This document shows, piece after piece, positions 56,463 to 64,000 of a DNA stretch of 64,000 nt (positions are counted from its first letter, which is position 1; each line of letters starts with the position of its first letter). The DNA comes from Paracoccus bogoriensis (GTDB lineage: Bacteria; Pseudomonadota; Alphaproteobacteria; Rhodobacterales; Rhodobacteraceae): NCBI RefSeq assembly GCF_019431455.1, contig NZ_JAHYSR010000008.1, positions 45,658-109,657 of the forward strand, written 5' to 3'. The position numbers and the translations under genes were made by a program. The notes below the pieces were generated by a model, which did not search any database, was not told the DNA's origin, and worked only from the letters and a program-made list of their open reading frames with translations.

Positions 56463-56783
56463 ATGGCCACCGTGCATGTGAACGACGCCGAATTCGATGC
56501 CGAGGTCCGTCAGGCCGACACGCCTGTCGTGGTCGATTTCTGGGCCGAATGGTGCGGCCCCTGCAAGCAGATCGGCCCCGCGCTGGAGGAACTGTCCGAC
56601 GAATATGCGGGTCGGGTGAAGATCGTGAAGATCAACGTGGACGAGAACCCCGAACAGGCGGCGGCGCTTGGCGTGCGCGGTATCCCGGCCCTGTTCATGT
56701 TCAAGGGCGGCGAGGTCGTCAGCAACCGCATGGGCGCAGCCCCCAAGGCCGCGCTGAAAAGCTGGATCGACGAATCGATCTGA
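56463..56783 (+). CDS. trxA: Thioredoxin
   Basis: A 106-residue classical thioredoxin with C31-G-P-C34 in [14 protein letters not shown] and the cis-proline in [13 protein letters not shown]. It reduces disulfides in ribonucleotide reductase, PAPS reductase and methionine sulfoxide reductases, including the msrC-type enzyme at 3620. AAGGAG precedes the ATG. Its position after addA is conserved in many alphaproteobacteria. Confidence 0.96.
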   Translation: MATVHVNDAEFDAEVRQADTPVVVDFWAEWCGPCKQIGPALEELSDEYAGRVKIVKINVDENPEQAAALGVRGIPALFMFKGGEVVSNRMGAAPKAALKSWIDESI

Positions 56784-56793
56784 TCGGGGCCTC

Positions 56794-56823
56794 GGGCTTC
56801 GGTCAGCCGGGCTTCGGTCAGCC
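56794..56823. repeat. Two perfect 15-bp tandem repeats after trxA
   Basis: GGGCTTCGGTCAGCC twice in succession, between the convergent trxA and capsule-type gene. Confidence 0.6.
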
Positions 56824-57738
56824 GGGGGCGGCGGCCTGAACGGGCCAGCCGCCCTTTCTCATGGCCGCCAGCAGCCTCTGGTCGGCATCCGGCGCCATCA
56901 TGTCCAGCGCCGTCCGGCGCAGGAACCAGTCGAGGAACTTCCCGGTCGGCGGGGCGTGGTCCGGTGCGCGGGCGATCGCCTCGTCTGCGCCGAGCCGGGC
57001 CGCGTTCAGGCAGACATGGTGGTAATCGGATTGCCCGAACAGCACCACCGGCTTGTCCAGGATCAGCCCGTCGAACCCCACCGAGGAATTCTGCGTCACG
57101 ACAAAGGCGCAGTCACGCAGGAGGGCCTGCGTGTCGCCTCCGATGGTCAGGTTCGGAAATTCCCGCGCAAGCGCGTGCAGCGCCTCGTGGTCGGCCTGAT
57201 CATAGGTCTCTTTCGGGTGAAGGGTCGCGATGCAGGGGCGCCCGCTGCGCGCAGCGGCGCGGATCATCTGGACAGGGCTGGCCGACTGAAAGCTGCGCTG
57301 GCGGCGGATATGGCCTTGCAGCGGGATCAGGATGTGATCGCCCCGCACCGGATCGGGGCCGGGCAGGACACGGTTCCGCAGACGGCGGGCGAAATTGGCC
57401 GCCGCGTCATCCTCGATCCGCGAGGGGTCGAAGCGCGCCCTTGCGATGGGCCAGCGCCAGCGTTCGGCCAGCCGCTCCAGCCGCCAATAGGGATAATGAT
57501 AGGCCAGCCGGAAGGTCAGGGCGCGATCATGGGTAGGCCGCTCCATGTTGAACAGCGCATAGCCGGGCTGATGCGGCGCCTCGGCCCGGGCGTCCATGCC
57601 GGAAGGACGGATGTTGATCTGCCAGCCGCGCGGCTCCAGCACGGCGCGGATGCGGTTCAGAAAGCCCAGCTTGCCGGCCCGGGCCGTGTGCAGGATCGGG
57701 GGATGCAGATAGACGTTGAGGACCAGATCACTGCTCAT
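56818..57738 (-). CDS. Capsular-polysaccharide-synthesis-like protein
   Basis: This 306-residue protein resembles the Capsule_synth (KpsS/KpsC, LipB) superfamily. It has YHYPYWRLERLAERWRWP, GDHILIPLQGHIRRQRSF, a HPKE block and the closing FVVTQNSSVGFDGLILDKPVV and LFGQSDYHHVCLNAARLG. KpsC/KpsS add Kdo linkers to capsule lipid. Alone in the genome context it could be another glycan transferase. No good ribosome site is visible; MSSDLVLNVYLHP is the most plausible start. Confidence 0.65.
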   Translation of the reverse strand: MSSDLVLNVYLHPPILHTARAGKLGFLNRIRAVLEPRGWQINIRPSGMDARAEAPHQPGYALFNMERPTHDRALTFRLAYHYPYWRLERLAERWRWPIARARFDPSRIEDDAAANFARRLRNRVLPGPDPVRGDHILIPLQGHIRRQRSFQSASPVQMIRAAARSGRPCIATLHPKETYDQADHEALHALAREFPNLTIGGDTQALLRDCAFVVTQNSSVGFDGLILDKPVVLFGQSDYHHVCLNAARLGADEAIARAPDHAPPTGKFLDWFLRRTALDMMAPDADQRLLAAMRKGGWPVQAAAPG

Positions 57739-57778
57739 GCGCGGCAGGCTAGGGAGCCGGGGGCCGCTTTTCAACGGG

Positions 57779-57807
57779 TTGCAAGCAGCCCGCGGGGTCC
57801 ATATCTG
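57779..57807 (+). promoter_or_regulatory. Predicted promoter of hslVU
   Basis: TTGCAA (57779-57784) and TATCTG (57802-57807) with 17-bp spacing. CCATATCT at the -10 also resembles the alphaproteobacterial RpoH pattern, which would suit a heat-shock protease. Confidence 0.45.
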
Positions 57808-57835
57808 ACGCCCTGAACGATCATGCGGAGCGATC

Positions 57836-58390
57836 ATGGCAGAGGACGGATTTCCCGGCTGGCACGGCACCACCATCCTGGCGGTGCGGCGCGGCGGCAA
57901 GGTCGTGGTGGCGGGTGACGGTCAGGTCAGCGTGGGCCAGACGGTGATGAAGGGCAGCGCGCGCAAGGTGCGCCGCCTCAGCCCCGGAGGGCGCGACGTG
58001 GTGGTGGGCTTCGCCGGTTCGACCGCCGACGCCTTCACCCTGCTGGAGCGGCTGGAGAAGAAGCTGGAGGCCGCGCCTGGCCAGTTGCAGCGCGCCTGCG
58101 TCGATCTGGCCAAGGACTGGCGGATGGACAAGTACCTGCGCAACCTGGAAGCGATGCTGATCGTCACCGACGGCGTGGACCTGCTGGTGGTGACCGGCGC
58201 GGGCGATGTGCTGGAGCCCGAACATGACGTGGCCGCCATCGGATCGGGGGGAAACTTCGCGTTGGCCGCGGCGCGGGGGCTGCTGGAAAGCGACCTGGAC
58301 GCCGAGGCCATTGCCCGCAAGGCCATGCAGATCGCCGCCGATATCTGCGTCTATACCAACGGGCGGTTGACTGTCGAAACGATCGGTTGA
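57836..58390 (+). CDS. hslV: ATP-dependent protease subunit HslV
   Basis: HslV is the proteolytic dodecamer of HslUV (ClpQY). The 184-residue protein has the propeptide [11 protein letters not shown] before the predicted catalytic threonine T12 ([11 protein letters not shown]). [22 protein letters not shown] and the C-terminal [14 protein letters not shown] are conserved. hslU follows after 62 bp. Confidence 0.96.
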   Translation: MAEDGFPGWHGTTILAVRRGGKVVVAGDGQVSVGQTVMKGSARKVRRLSPGGRDVVVGFAGSTADAFTLLERLEKKLEAAPGQLQRACVDLAKDWRMDKYLRNLEAMLIVTDGVDLLVVTGAGDVLEPEHDVAAIGSGGNFALAAARGLLESDLDAEAIARKAMQIAADICVYTNGRLTVETIG

Positions 58391-58452
58391 TGGGTATTTG
58401 GGCAACGGAGAAGGGGCCTGCGGCGTCGTGCTGCGGCCCCGTGGAGAGTGAC

Positions 58453-59751
58453 ATGACTGACCTGACCCCTCGCGAGATCGTGTCCGAGCTGGACCGTTTC
58501 ATCATCGGGCAGAGCGAAGCCAAGCGGGCCGTCGCCGTGGCTTTGCGCAACCGCTGGCGGCGCAAGCGGTTGGGGGCGGATCTGCGCGACGAGGTCTATC
58601 CCAAGAACATCCTGATGATCGGGCCGACCGGCGTCGGCAAGACCGAGATCAGCCGTCGGCTGGCCAAGCTGGCCAATGCGCCCTTCATCAAGGTCGAGGC
58701 CACGAAATTCACCGAGGTCGGCTATGTCGGGCGCGATGTCGAGCAGATCATCCGCGATCTGGCCGATGCCGCCATGGTCGAGACCCGCGAGCGGATGCGC
58801 GAGGCCGTCAAGGCGCGCGCATACAAGGCGGCCGAAGATCGTGTGATCGCCGCTCTGGCCGGGGATGCGGCGCGCGAGGGCACCCGCCAGATGTTCCGCG
58901 ACAAGCTGAAGCGCGGCGAGCTGGACGACACCGTGATCGAGCTGGAACTGCAGGACAATTCCTCGCCTCTGGGCATGGAGATTCCGGGCCAGCCGGGCCT
59001 GGCGGGCGGCATGGACCTTTCAGCGCTGTTCAAGGCCTTTGGCGGGCGGCGGGTGCGCCGCAAGGTCAGCGTGCGGGAAAGCTATGACCTGTTGATCGCC
59101 GAAGAAGCCGACAAGCTGCTGGACGATGAGACGGTCAGGACCGCCGCGCTGGAGGCCGTGCAGGAGAATGGTATCGTCTTCATCGACGAGATCGACAAGG
59201 TTTGCGCCCGGACCGAGGCGCGCGGCGGCGACATCAGTCGCGAGGGAGTGCAGCGCGACCTGCTGCCTTTGATCGAGGGCACCACCGTCAGCACGAAATA
59301 CGGCCCCGTGCGGACCGACCACATCCTGTTCATCGCCTCGGGGGCGTTCCATGTCGCCAAGCCCTCGGATCTGCTGCCGGAATTGCAGGGCCGCCTGCCG
59401 ATTCGGGTCGAGCTGCGCGCCCTGACCGAGGGCGATTTCATCCGCATCCTGACCGAGACCGACAATGCCCTGACACGGCAATATTCCGCGCTGATGGCCA
59501 CCGAGGATGTCCACGTCACCTTCACCGAGGACGGGATCGCCGCCCTTGCCCGCATTGCCGCCGAGGTAAACGGCGCGGTCGAGAATATCGGCGCGCGCCG
59601 GCTTTACACCGTCATCGAGCGGGTCTTCGAGGAATTGTCCTTTGTCGCGCCCGATCGCAGTGGCGAGTCGGTCAGGGTGGATGCCGCCTATGTCGAGCAG
59701 CACCTGGGCGATCTGGCGCGGTCCACCGACCTGTCGCGCTATGTGCTATAG
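58453..59751 (+). CDS. hslU: ATP-dependent protease ATPase subunit HslU
   Basis: HslU is the hexameric AAA+ unfoldase for HslV. The 432-residue protein has Walker [12 protein letters not shown], Walker [11 protein letters not shown], sensor [20 protein letters not shown] and the insertion domain in between. The C-terminal [12 protein letters not shown] inserts into HslV. The last six bases overlap the convergent smr gene. [14 protein letters not shown] is the usual start. Confidence 0.96.
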   Translation: MTDLTPREIVSELDRFIIGQSEAKRAVAVALRNRWRRKRLGADLRDEVYPKNILMIGPTGVGKTEISRRLAKLANAPFIKVEATKFTEVGYVGRDVEQIIRDLADAAMVETRERMREAVKARAYKAAEDRVIAALAGDAAREGTRQMFRDKLKRGELDDTVIELELQDNSSPLGMEIPGQPGLAGGMDLSALFKAFGGRRVRRKVSVRESYDLLIAEEADKLLDDETVRTAALEAVQENGIVFIDEIDKVCARTEARGGDISREGVQRDLLPLIEGTTVSTKYGPVRTDHILFIASGAFHVAKPSDLLPELQGRLPIRVELRALTEGDFIRILTETDNALTRQYSALMATEDVHVTFTEDGIAALARIAAEVNGAVENIGARRLYTVIERVFEELSFVAPDRSGESVRVDAAYVEQHLGDLARSTDLSRYVL

Positions 59752-60363
59752 CGCCCCGCGCAGGCGGCGCAGATAGACGTAATAGGCGCCCTCGCCCCCG
59801 TGATTGTGATGCGCGGGGGTGGCCTGCTGCACCACCGCCGAAAGTGGGCCAGTATGCAGCCAGAACGGCACCTGATGGCGCAGCGCGCCCGGCCGCGTCG
59901 GCAGCGGGCCGTGATCGCCGCGCCCCTTGCCGGTGATCACCAGAACCAGCCGCAGCCCTGCGGCATGGCAAGAGAGGATGAACTCGATGAGTCGCGGATG
60001 GGCCTGGGCCAGGGTCAGCCCGTGCAGGTCCAGCCGCGCCTCGGGACGCAGCTTGCCGCGCGTCATGCGCCTATGCGTCTTGGGGTCCATTCGCAGGGGC
60101 TGAGCCGCCAGGGAAGCCGCCGGGCTGCGCGCGGTGCTGGTCTGGCGCAGCGGGTGCTGGACAAGCTGCCCTATGCGGAAAGCAGGAACCGCGCCCGGCT
60201 GGGGGCGCGGCGCGGATTTCGGCGGCATCGGTTCGGAGGCGGCGGGGGTCTTGGGGGGCTGGGTCAGCGGCCCCCGTGCCTTGCCGTCAAGCGGCGATGC
60301 CGTTGCCGCGATGCGCGCCCATAGTTCGGCCTCTTCGGGCGACAGGCCCCTGCGGCGGGGCAT
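59746..60363 (-). CDS. Smr domain protein
   Basis: This 205-residue protein has a Pro-rich N-terminus and a C-terminal Smr (small MutS-related) domain: [38 protein letters not shown] and a final [11 protein letters not shown]. Smr domains nick or bind DNA or RNA; the LDxH and (T/H)GxG motifs are both present. It is coupled to the Tim44-like gene in a TGATG junction (stop and start sharing one base). Confidence 0.88.
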   Translation of the reverse strand: MPRRRGLSPEEAELWARIAATASPLDGKARGPLTQPPKTPAASEPMPPKSAPRPQPGAVPAFRIGQLVQHPLRQTSTARSPAASLAAQPLRMDPKTHRRMTRGKLRPEARLDLHGLTLAQAHPRLIEFILSCHAAGLRLVLVITGKGRGDHGPLPTRPGALRHQVPFWLHTGPLSAVVQQATPAHHNHGGEGAYYVYLRRLRGAL

Positions 60364-61019
60364 CAGCCGGTCGCGACAAGCTGCCAGTTCGGGTCATCCT
60401 GCCCCATGACGCGGGCGAAGGTCCAGACATCCTTCTGCTTGCGCGGGGCCTTGGGGTCGCCCTCGATCACATTGCCCTCTGCGTCGCGGGTGGCGGCGAT
60501 CAGTTCGCCCACGAAGCGCACCGTTACCTCGGCCATGCCGGTCACGCGGTCGAATTCGGCCGAGACAAGCGCAGTCTCGCGCGTGCCCAGATAGCTGGCC
60601 TCGACGCTCTGGCCGTTCGCCGCGCGCTGGTCGATCACCGACTGGAAGGCCTCGGCCACGGGCTCGGCCAGGAAAGGCCGCACCTCGGACAGGTCGCCGC
60701 GTTCAAAGGCCATCAGGATCATTTCGTAGGCCACCTTGGACCCGCTGAGGAACTCGCGCACGCCAAAGGACGGTTCGACCTGCTTCATCGCGGCCAGCGC
60801 CTCGGCGGTCGGACTGCCCGCTTCGGCATGGTCGAGGATGTCGTGATCCACTTCCTCGGCGGTGCCGTCGATCACCTCGAAGCGGCGCGGCGTCGGGGCC
60901 GGATTCTCGACCTGCGGGGGCTCGAACCCGTCGCGCGTTCCCAGCACGTTCCGCAAGCGCAGGATCAGGAAAATGGCGATCCCCGCCAGAACAAGCAGCT
61001 GAAGAAGGGGGTTGGACAT
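60363..61019 (-). CDS. Tim44/TimA-like inner-membrane protein
   Basis: This 218-residue protein has one N-terminal membrane anchor (NPLLQLLVLAGIAIFLILRLRNVLGTRDGFE) and a C-terminal Tim44 (calcineurin-like 'TIM44 fold') domain. Related to mitochondrial Tim44; in Caulobacter the homologue is TimA. The family link to protein translocation is inherited from mitochondria and unproven in bacteria. It is divergent from fxsA, and secB follows that gene, a combination seen widely in alphaproteobacteria. Confidence 0.88.
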   Translation of the reverse strand: MSNPLLQLLVLAGIAIFLILRLRNVLGTRDGFEPPQVENPAPTPRRFEVIDGTAEEVDHDILDHAEAGSPTAEALAAMKQVEPSFGVREFLSGSKVAYEMILMAFERGDLSEVRPFLAEPVAEAFQSVIDQRAANGQSVEASYLGTRETALVSAEFDRVTGMAEVTVRFVGELIAATRDAEGNVIEGDPKAPRKQKDVWTFARVMGQDDPNWQLVATG

Positions 61020-61128
61020 GAGGCAACCTTTTGTGCGATCGGGTCTGTTGGTATCGGACGGCGTGGCCCTTATGTAGGAAACGCGCCGGTGCAAGTCCAG
61101 TTTCAGCACCGCAAGGAGGGATCAGCGC

Positions 61129-61683
61129 ATGTGGCTTTTCTGGCTGTTTCTGGCCGTCCCGATCATCGAGATCGCCCTGTTCATCCAGGTCGGGGGCCTG
61201 ATCGGGTTGTGGCCGACGCTGGCCATCGTCGTGCTGACCGCGATCGTGGGAGCGGCGGTGATGCGCAGTCAGGGCGCCCATGCCTGGGCCGAGATTCAGC
61301 GCAGTTTCTCGGAATTGCGGGATCCGACGCGGCCCTTGGCGCATGGCGTGATGATCCTTGTCGCGGGGATGCTGTTGCTGACACCAGGCTTTTTCACCGA
61401 TGCGGCCGGGCTGGCGCTTCTGGTGCCGGGCATCCGCGATCTGGTGCTGCGCCAGCTTGCAAGCCGCATCCGCGTGACGCGGGTGCAGGCCAGTCATGCG
61501 ACGATGCGTCGCGACGATCATCGCCCGCCCTATGGCGAGGGCGTGATCGACGGCGAGTATTATGTGGCCGATGATGAGCCGCGCCCGCCCCAACCCGCTC
61601 CGCTGGACCTGCCGCCCCAACTGGACGAGCTGCCCCGCCGCGGACCTCGCCGCCCCGATGGCTCGGGCTGGACGCAGCATTGA
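61129..61683 (+). CDS. FxsA family membrane protein
   Basis: This 184-residue protein has two to three N-terminal hydrophobic segments with the FxsA signature FLAVPIIEIALFIQVGGLIG, GAAVMRSQG and LLLTPGFFTDAAGLALLVPGIR, then a long Pro-rich polar tail. E. coli FxsA suppresses phage T7 exclusion when overproduced; its normal role is unknown. It precedes secB by 54 bp. Confidence 0.9.
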   Translation: MWLFWLFLAVPIIEIALFIQVGGLIGLWPTLAIVVLTAIVGAAVMRSQGAHAWAEIQRSFSELRDPTRPLAHGVMILVAGMLLLTPGFFTDAAGLALLVPGIRDLVLRQLASRIRVTRVQASHATMRRDDHRPPYGEGVIDGEYYVADDEPRPPQPAPLDLPPQLDELPRRGPRRPDGSGWTQH

Positions 61684-61737
61684 GGCGGCCGGGCCTGCCT
61701 GATAGAAGCGGGCAAACGTCGCAAACGAGGAAGCAAG

Positions 61738-62274
61738 ATGGCTGACGAAAACACCCCGAACGGCGCCGCGCCGCAACCCGCCGCACAGGCGCAGAATGCA
61801 GGCCAGCCGCAGCTTCGCATGCAGGTTCTTGCCCAGTATATCCGTGACCTCTCGTTCGAGAACGGTGTGGCGCAGAAGGGCGCGCCCGCCGGCGAGATCC
61901 AGCCCGAGATATCGGTGCAGGTCAGCCTGGATGCCCGCCGCCGCGGCGGCGAAAACCAGTACGAGGTCATCAACAAGTTCCGCGTGACCTCGAAGAACCG
62001 CGCCGATGGCGCAACGCTGTTTCTGGCCGAGCTTGACTATGCTGGGGTGTTCCAGATCGAAGGCGTGCCCAACGAGCAGATGCATCCCTTCCTGATGATC
62101 GAATGCCCGCGGATGCTATTTCCCTTCGTGCGCCGGATCATCGCCGACCTGACGCGCGACAGCGGCTTCCCGGCCTTCAACATGGACCCGGTCGATTTCG
62201 TGGCGCTGTATCGTCAGGAACTGGCGCGCCGCGCCCAAGCCCAGCAGGCGCAGGCCGAAGCCAAACCGTCCTGA
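61738..62274 (+). CDS. secB: Protein-export chaperone SecB
   Basis: SecB is the tetrameric chaperone that keeps preproteins unfolded for SecA. The 178-residue protein has an Ala/Gln-rich N-terminal tail, LAQYIRDLSFENG, VSLDARRRGGENQYEVINKFRV, and CPRMLFPFVRRIIADLTRDSGFPAF with the DPVDF finish. The C-terminal tail is again Ala/Gln-rich. GAGGAAG precedes the ATG. Confidence 0.96.
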   Translation: MADENTPNGAAPQPAAQAQNAGQPQLRMQVLAQYIRDLSFENGVAQKGAPAGEIQPEISVQVSLDARRRGGENQYEVINKFRVTSKNRADGATLFLAELDYAGVFQIEGVPNEQMHPFLMIECPRMLFPFVRRIIADLTRDSGFPAFNMDPVDFVALYRQELARRAQAQQAQAEAKPS

Positions 62275-62280
62275 TCCAGC

Positions 62281-62886
62281 ATGGCCCCGCGACCGCGCAG
62301 GGCCTGGCAGCGGATGCTGTCTGGCCGCAGGCTTGATCTTCTGGACCCGACGCCATTCGACATCGAAATCGAGGACATCGCCCACGGTTTGGCCTTTGTC
62401 GCGCGATGGAACGGCCAGACGCGCGGCGACTGGCCCTATTCCGTGGCAGAGCATTCGCTGTTGGTCGAGGAGATCTTCACCCGGCTGGAACCGGCTCTGC
62501 CGCCGCAATGGCGGTTGGCCGCCTTGCTGCATGACGCCCCGGAATATGTGATCGGGGACATGATCTCGCCGGTCAAGGCGGCGCTTGGGGCGGAATATGG
62601 CGCGATGGACGAACGCATCGCCGCTGCGATCCACCGGCGTTTCGGGCTGCCCGCCACGCTGCCCAAGCCGATCAAGGCGCGCATCAAGCAGGCCGACCGC
62701 ATCTCGGCCCGGATCGAGGCTGTGGCGATTGCCGGCTTTGATCCGGCCGAGGCGCGGCGGCTGTTCCCGCTGCGGGACGAGCGCGCGACCGAGGGGCTGG
62801 AACTGGTCCTGCGCCCCCCTGCCGAAACACGCGCCGCCTATCTGGCGCGCTTTGCCAGGATCATGGCGCTGATGGATGCGGGCTAG
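62281..62886 (+). CDS. YfbR-type HD domain phosphohydrolase
   Basis: This 201-residue HD-domain protein has HSLLVEEIF, LAALLHDAPEYVIGDM with the HD pair, and ADRISARIEAVAIAG for the distal Asp. E. coli YfbR is a 5'-deoxyribonucleotidase; the alphaproteobacterial members are uncharacterised. It starts seven bases after secB and ends three bases from the convergent H-NS gene. No strong ribosome site is visible, so it probably depends on secB translation. Confidence 0.85.
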   Translation: MAPRPRRAWQRMLSGRRLDLLDPTPFDIEIEDIAHGLAFVARWNGQTRGDWPYSVAEHSLLVEEIFTRLEPALPPQWRLAALLHDAPEYVIGDMISPVKAALGAEYGAMDERIAAAIHRRFGLPATLPKPIKARIKQADRISARIEAVAIAGFDPAEARRLFPLRDERATEGLELVLRPPAETRAAYLARFARIMALMDAG

Positions 62887-62889
62887 GCG

Positions 62890-63195
62890 TCAGATCGGCA
62901 GGTATTCCAGCGACTTGCCCGCATTCAGGCTGTCCTGAACCCAACGCAGCTTTCGGCCCCGGCCGGGCCAGGTCAGCGAGGGGCTTTCGGGACGGGCGTA
63001 TTTCGGCGCAACCTTGCCGCCTTTGCGCGGTGTGGCTTTGAACAGATCCGGCAGATCGAAGCCACGTGCGCGGGCGGTGTTCGCGCGGGCGGTGCTTTCG
63101 ACGGTCCGGATCGCCTCGCGTCGGCGGCGATCCTCGCAACGGGAAATCGCGCGATCCGGCCTGTTCGGCAGATCGCGCAATTCCCTGGGTGACAT
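62890..63195 (-). CDS. H-NS/HvrA family nucleoid protein
   Basis: This 101-residue protein has the H-NS C-terminal DNA-binding signature APKYARPESPSLTWPGRGRK with LRWVQDSLNAGKSLEYLPI, and an N-terminal helical oligomerisation region. In Rhodobacter the homologue HvrA/Spb binds AT-rich DNA and tunes photosynthesis and nitrogen genes. MSPRELRDL is the first plausible start, but AAAGGA is 15 bases away, and a typical N-terminus (IDFDKMSPREL) continues upstream without a start codon. The 5' end may have been altered by IS DNA. Confidence 0.7.
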   Translation of the reverse strand: MSPRELRDLPNRPDRAISRCEDRRRREAIRTVESTARANTARARGFDLPDLFKATPRKGGKVAPKYARPESPSLTWPGRGRKLRWVQDSLNAGKSLEYLPI

Positions 63196-63395
63196 CTTGT
63201 CGAAGTCTATTCCTTTCGCCTTCAGCAGATATGACCGGTCCGAAAGCAACTTCAGGCCCCCACGAAAAATCGCTCTGGCCGGGTGGCCGGGATGGAAGGC
63301 AGAGCACGGCAGACCGCCGGGGTGTGCCGATGGCGCAAAGGGGTTTCCTTGATCCTTCAGACCGCCATGCGGGCCTTGAAGCCAAGCGAGCCCGC

Positions 63396-63676
63396 TGGTC
63401 GAGATCGACGCCATCGGGCCGCTGCCGAAGAGTCACAACAACACGGCGATCAGGAACGGGGAGGTGCCCCAGGTCCGGGCGGGAGGTCCGGGCGGGCAAG
63501 CCCGCCATGCGCCCTTGATCGAGCATTTCTGCGGCGTCCAGTCCAACGGCTCGGGCGGGACGCTGGTGTGCCGCATCGGCCTGATCCGCGCCAAGGCCAG
63601 GATCGGGATGAGGAACCTCGCCGGGACGATGCGCCGTCTGGTCCGGCTGCGTCGCCTCAACCCGTGCCCGGCGTGA
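63396..63676 (+). pseudogene. IS5-family transposase C-terminal fragment
   Basis: An open frame from 63396 ends with GGTLVCRIGLIRAKARIGMRNLAGTMRRLVRLRRLNPCPA, the usual C-terminus of IS5-group transposases (..RAKAKIGMxNLAYNMRRLVxL). The upstream part (SPLVEIDAIGPLPKSHNN) matches only weakly. It is a truncated copy near the H-NS gene's upstream region. Confidence 0.55.
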
Positions 63677-63814
63677 CTATGGCACGACACTCTGGCCGCA
63701 GGGGCCGAAACCCGCCGCGACCAGGCGGAATGCTCTGCGATCAAACGCGGCGATCGTGTCCCTTGGAGTGGTGTAGCTGGCCGATGGCCAGCGTGATCTC
63801 CGGCGGGGCCGGGG

Positions 63815-64000
63815 TCAGCCTTCGACATGGGCGAGACTGACGATTGGACCGTCGCTGACGCTGGCGACGCTTTCATGCGTCATGTAGCGGGCGCGCTGGA
63901 CGGCCCACTCGTCGTTCTGCTCAAGCAGAATGGCGCCGACGAGGCGTCGGATGGCAGCCTCGTTGGGAAAGATGCCGACGACCTCTGTCCGGCGCTTCAC
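63815..64000 (-). CDS. IS256-family transposase, C-terminal part (runs off window)
   Basis: About 60 codons on the minus strand read [42 protein letters not shown], the conserved C-terminus of IS256-type (mutator) transposases. The frame is still open at the window edge, so whether the gene is intact is unknown. The sequence GTGGTGTAGCTGGCC near 63766 may be part of the element's end. Confidence 0.8.
   Translation of the reverse strand: MKRRTEVVGIFPNEAAIRRLVGAILLEQNDEWAVQRARYMTHESVASVSDGPIVSLAHVEG

Overview
The window is a high-G+C stretch of chromosome from an alphaproteobacterium, almost certainly Rhodobacteraceae and most likely Paracoccus or a close relative. This rests on several things: divergent serB / serC-serA with a serC-type leader; a Tim44-like protein next to fxsA and secB; a TsaE/phosphotransferase fusion followed by murU-addB-addA-trxA; an HvrA/H-NS-type protein; a membrane ferritin of the MbfA type; and recurring intergenic hairpins ending in a CCCGGGATATTT-like core. 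Most of the sequence is densely packed housekeeping gene space with many 1-20 bp overlaps, both translational coupling and convergent 3' overlaps.

Layout. 1-14250: partial PQQ sugar dehydrogenase, saccharopine dehydrogenase, TVP38 membrane protein, rluA-like and lysE-like pair, free-Met-sulfoxide reductase, MbfA, AEC transporter, crotonase, ExoD, DUF188 plus dapD, LOG protein, rlmN, IalB-like protein, type II asparaginase, TSUP permease. 14351-19511: serine biosynthesis (serB, serC, serA), with a ~1.25 kb decayed integrative element wedged into the serB-serC intergenic region and flanked by two copies of the serC leader hairpin. 19566-24533: phosphatase, PiT transporter, NUDIX, arfB, and a coupled nitrilase/GNAT/SnoaL trio. 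24677-33359: phosphomannomutase, asd, a GT29-like / GT4 / MFS operon, leuB, an EamA permease and tRNA-Pro(CGG). 33618-41675: M17 peptidase plus NlpC/P60, an IS110/IS5 graveyard, truB, a phosphodiester glycosidase, rbfA, dapB, HIT, SH3 protein. 41843-46924: a three-gene LuxR regulator / FIST / hybrid kinase operon resembling NosP-NahK signalling, facing an ECF sigma factor. 46958-56783: NMO-type flavoenzyme, tsaE-amgK fusion, murU, addB, addA, trxA. 56818-62886: capsule-type glycan protein, hslV-hslU, smr, Tim44-like, fxsA, secB, HD hydrolase. 62890-64000: H-NS family gene abutting IS fragments that run off the right edge.

How the genes work together: asd, dapD and dapB supply the diaminopimelate/lysine pathway. 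serA, serC and serB form the complete phosphorylated serine pathway. amgK and murU recycle peptidoglycan sugars to UDP-MurNAc. addA and addB form a recombination helicase-nuclease. hslU and hslV form an ATP-dependent protease. The accessory content is limited to IS and integrase remnants. I did not find a defence island, CRISPR array or intact prophage. The most unusual items are the duplicated serC leader flanking the integrase remnant, the FIST/hybrid-kinase operon, and the GT29 (sialyltransferase-like) protein.
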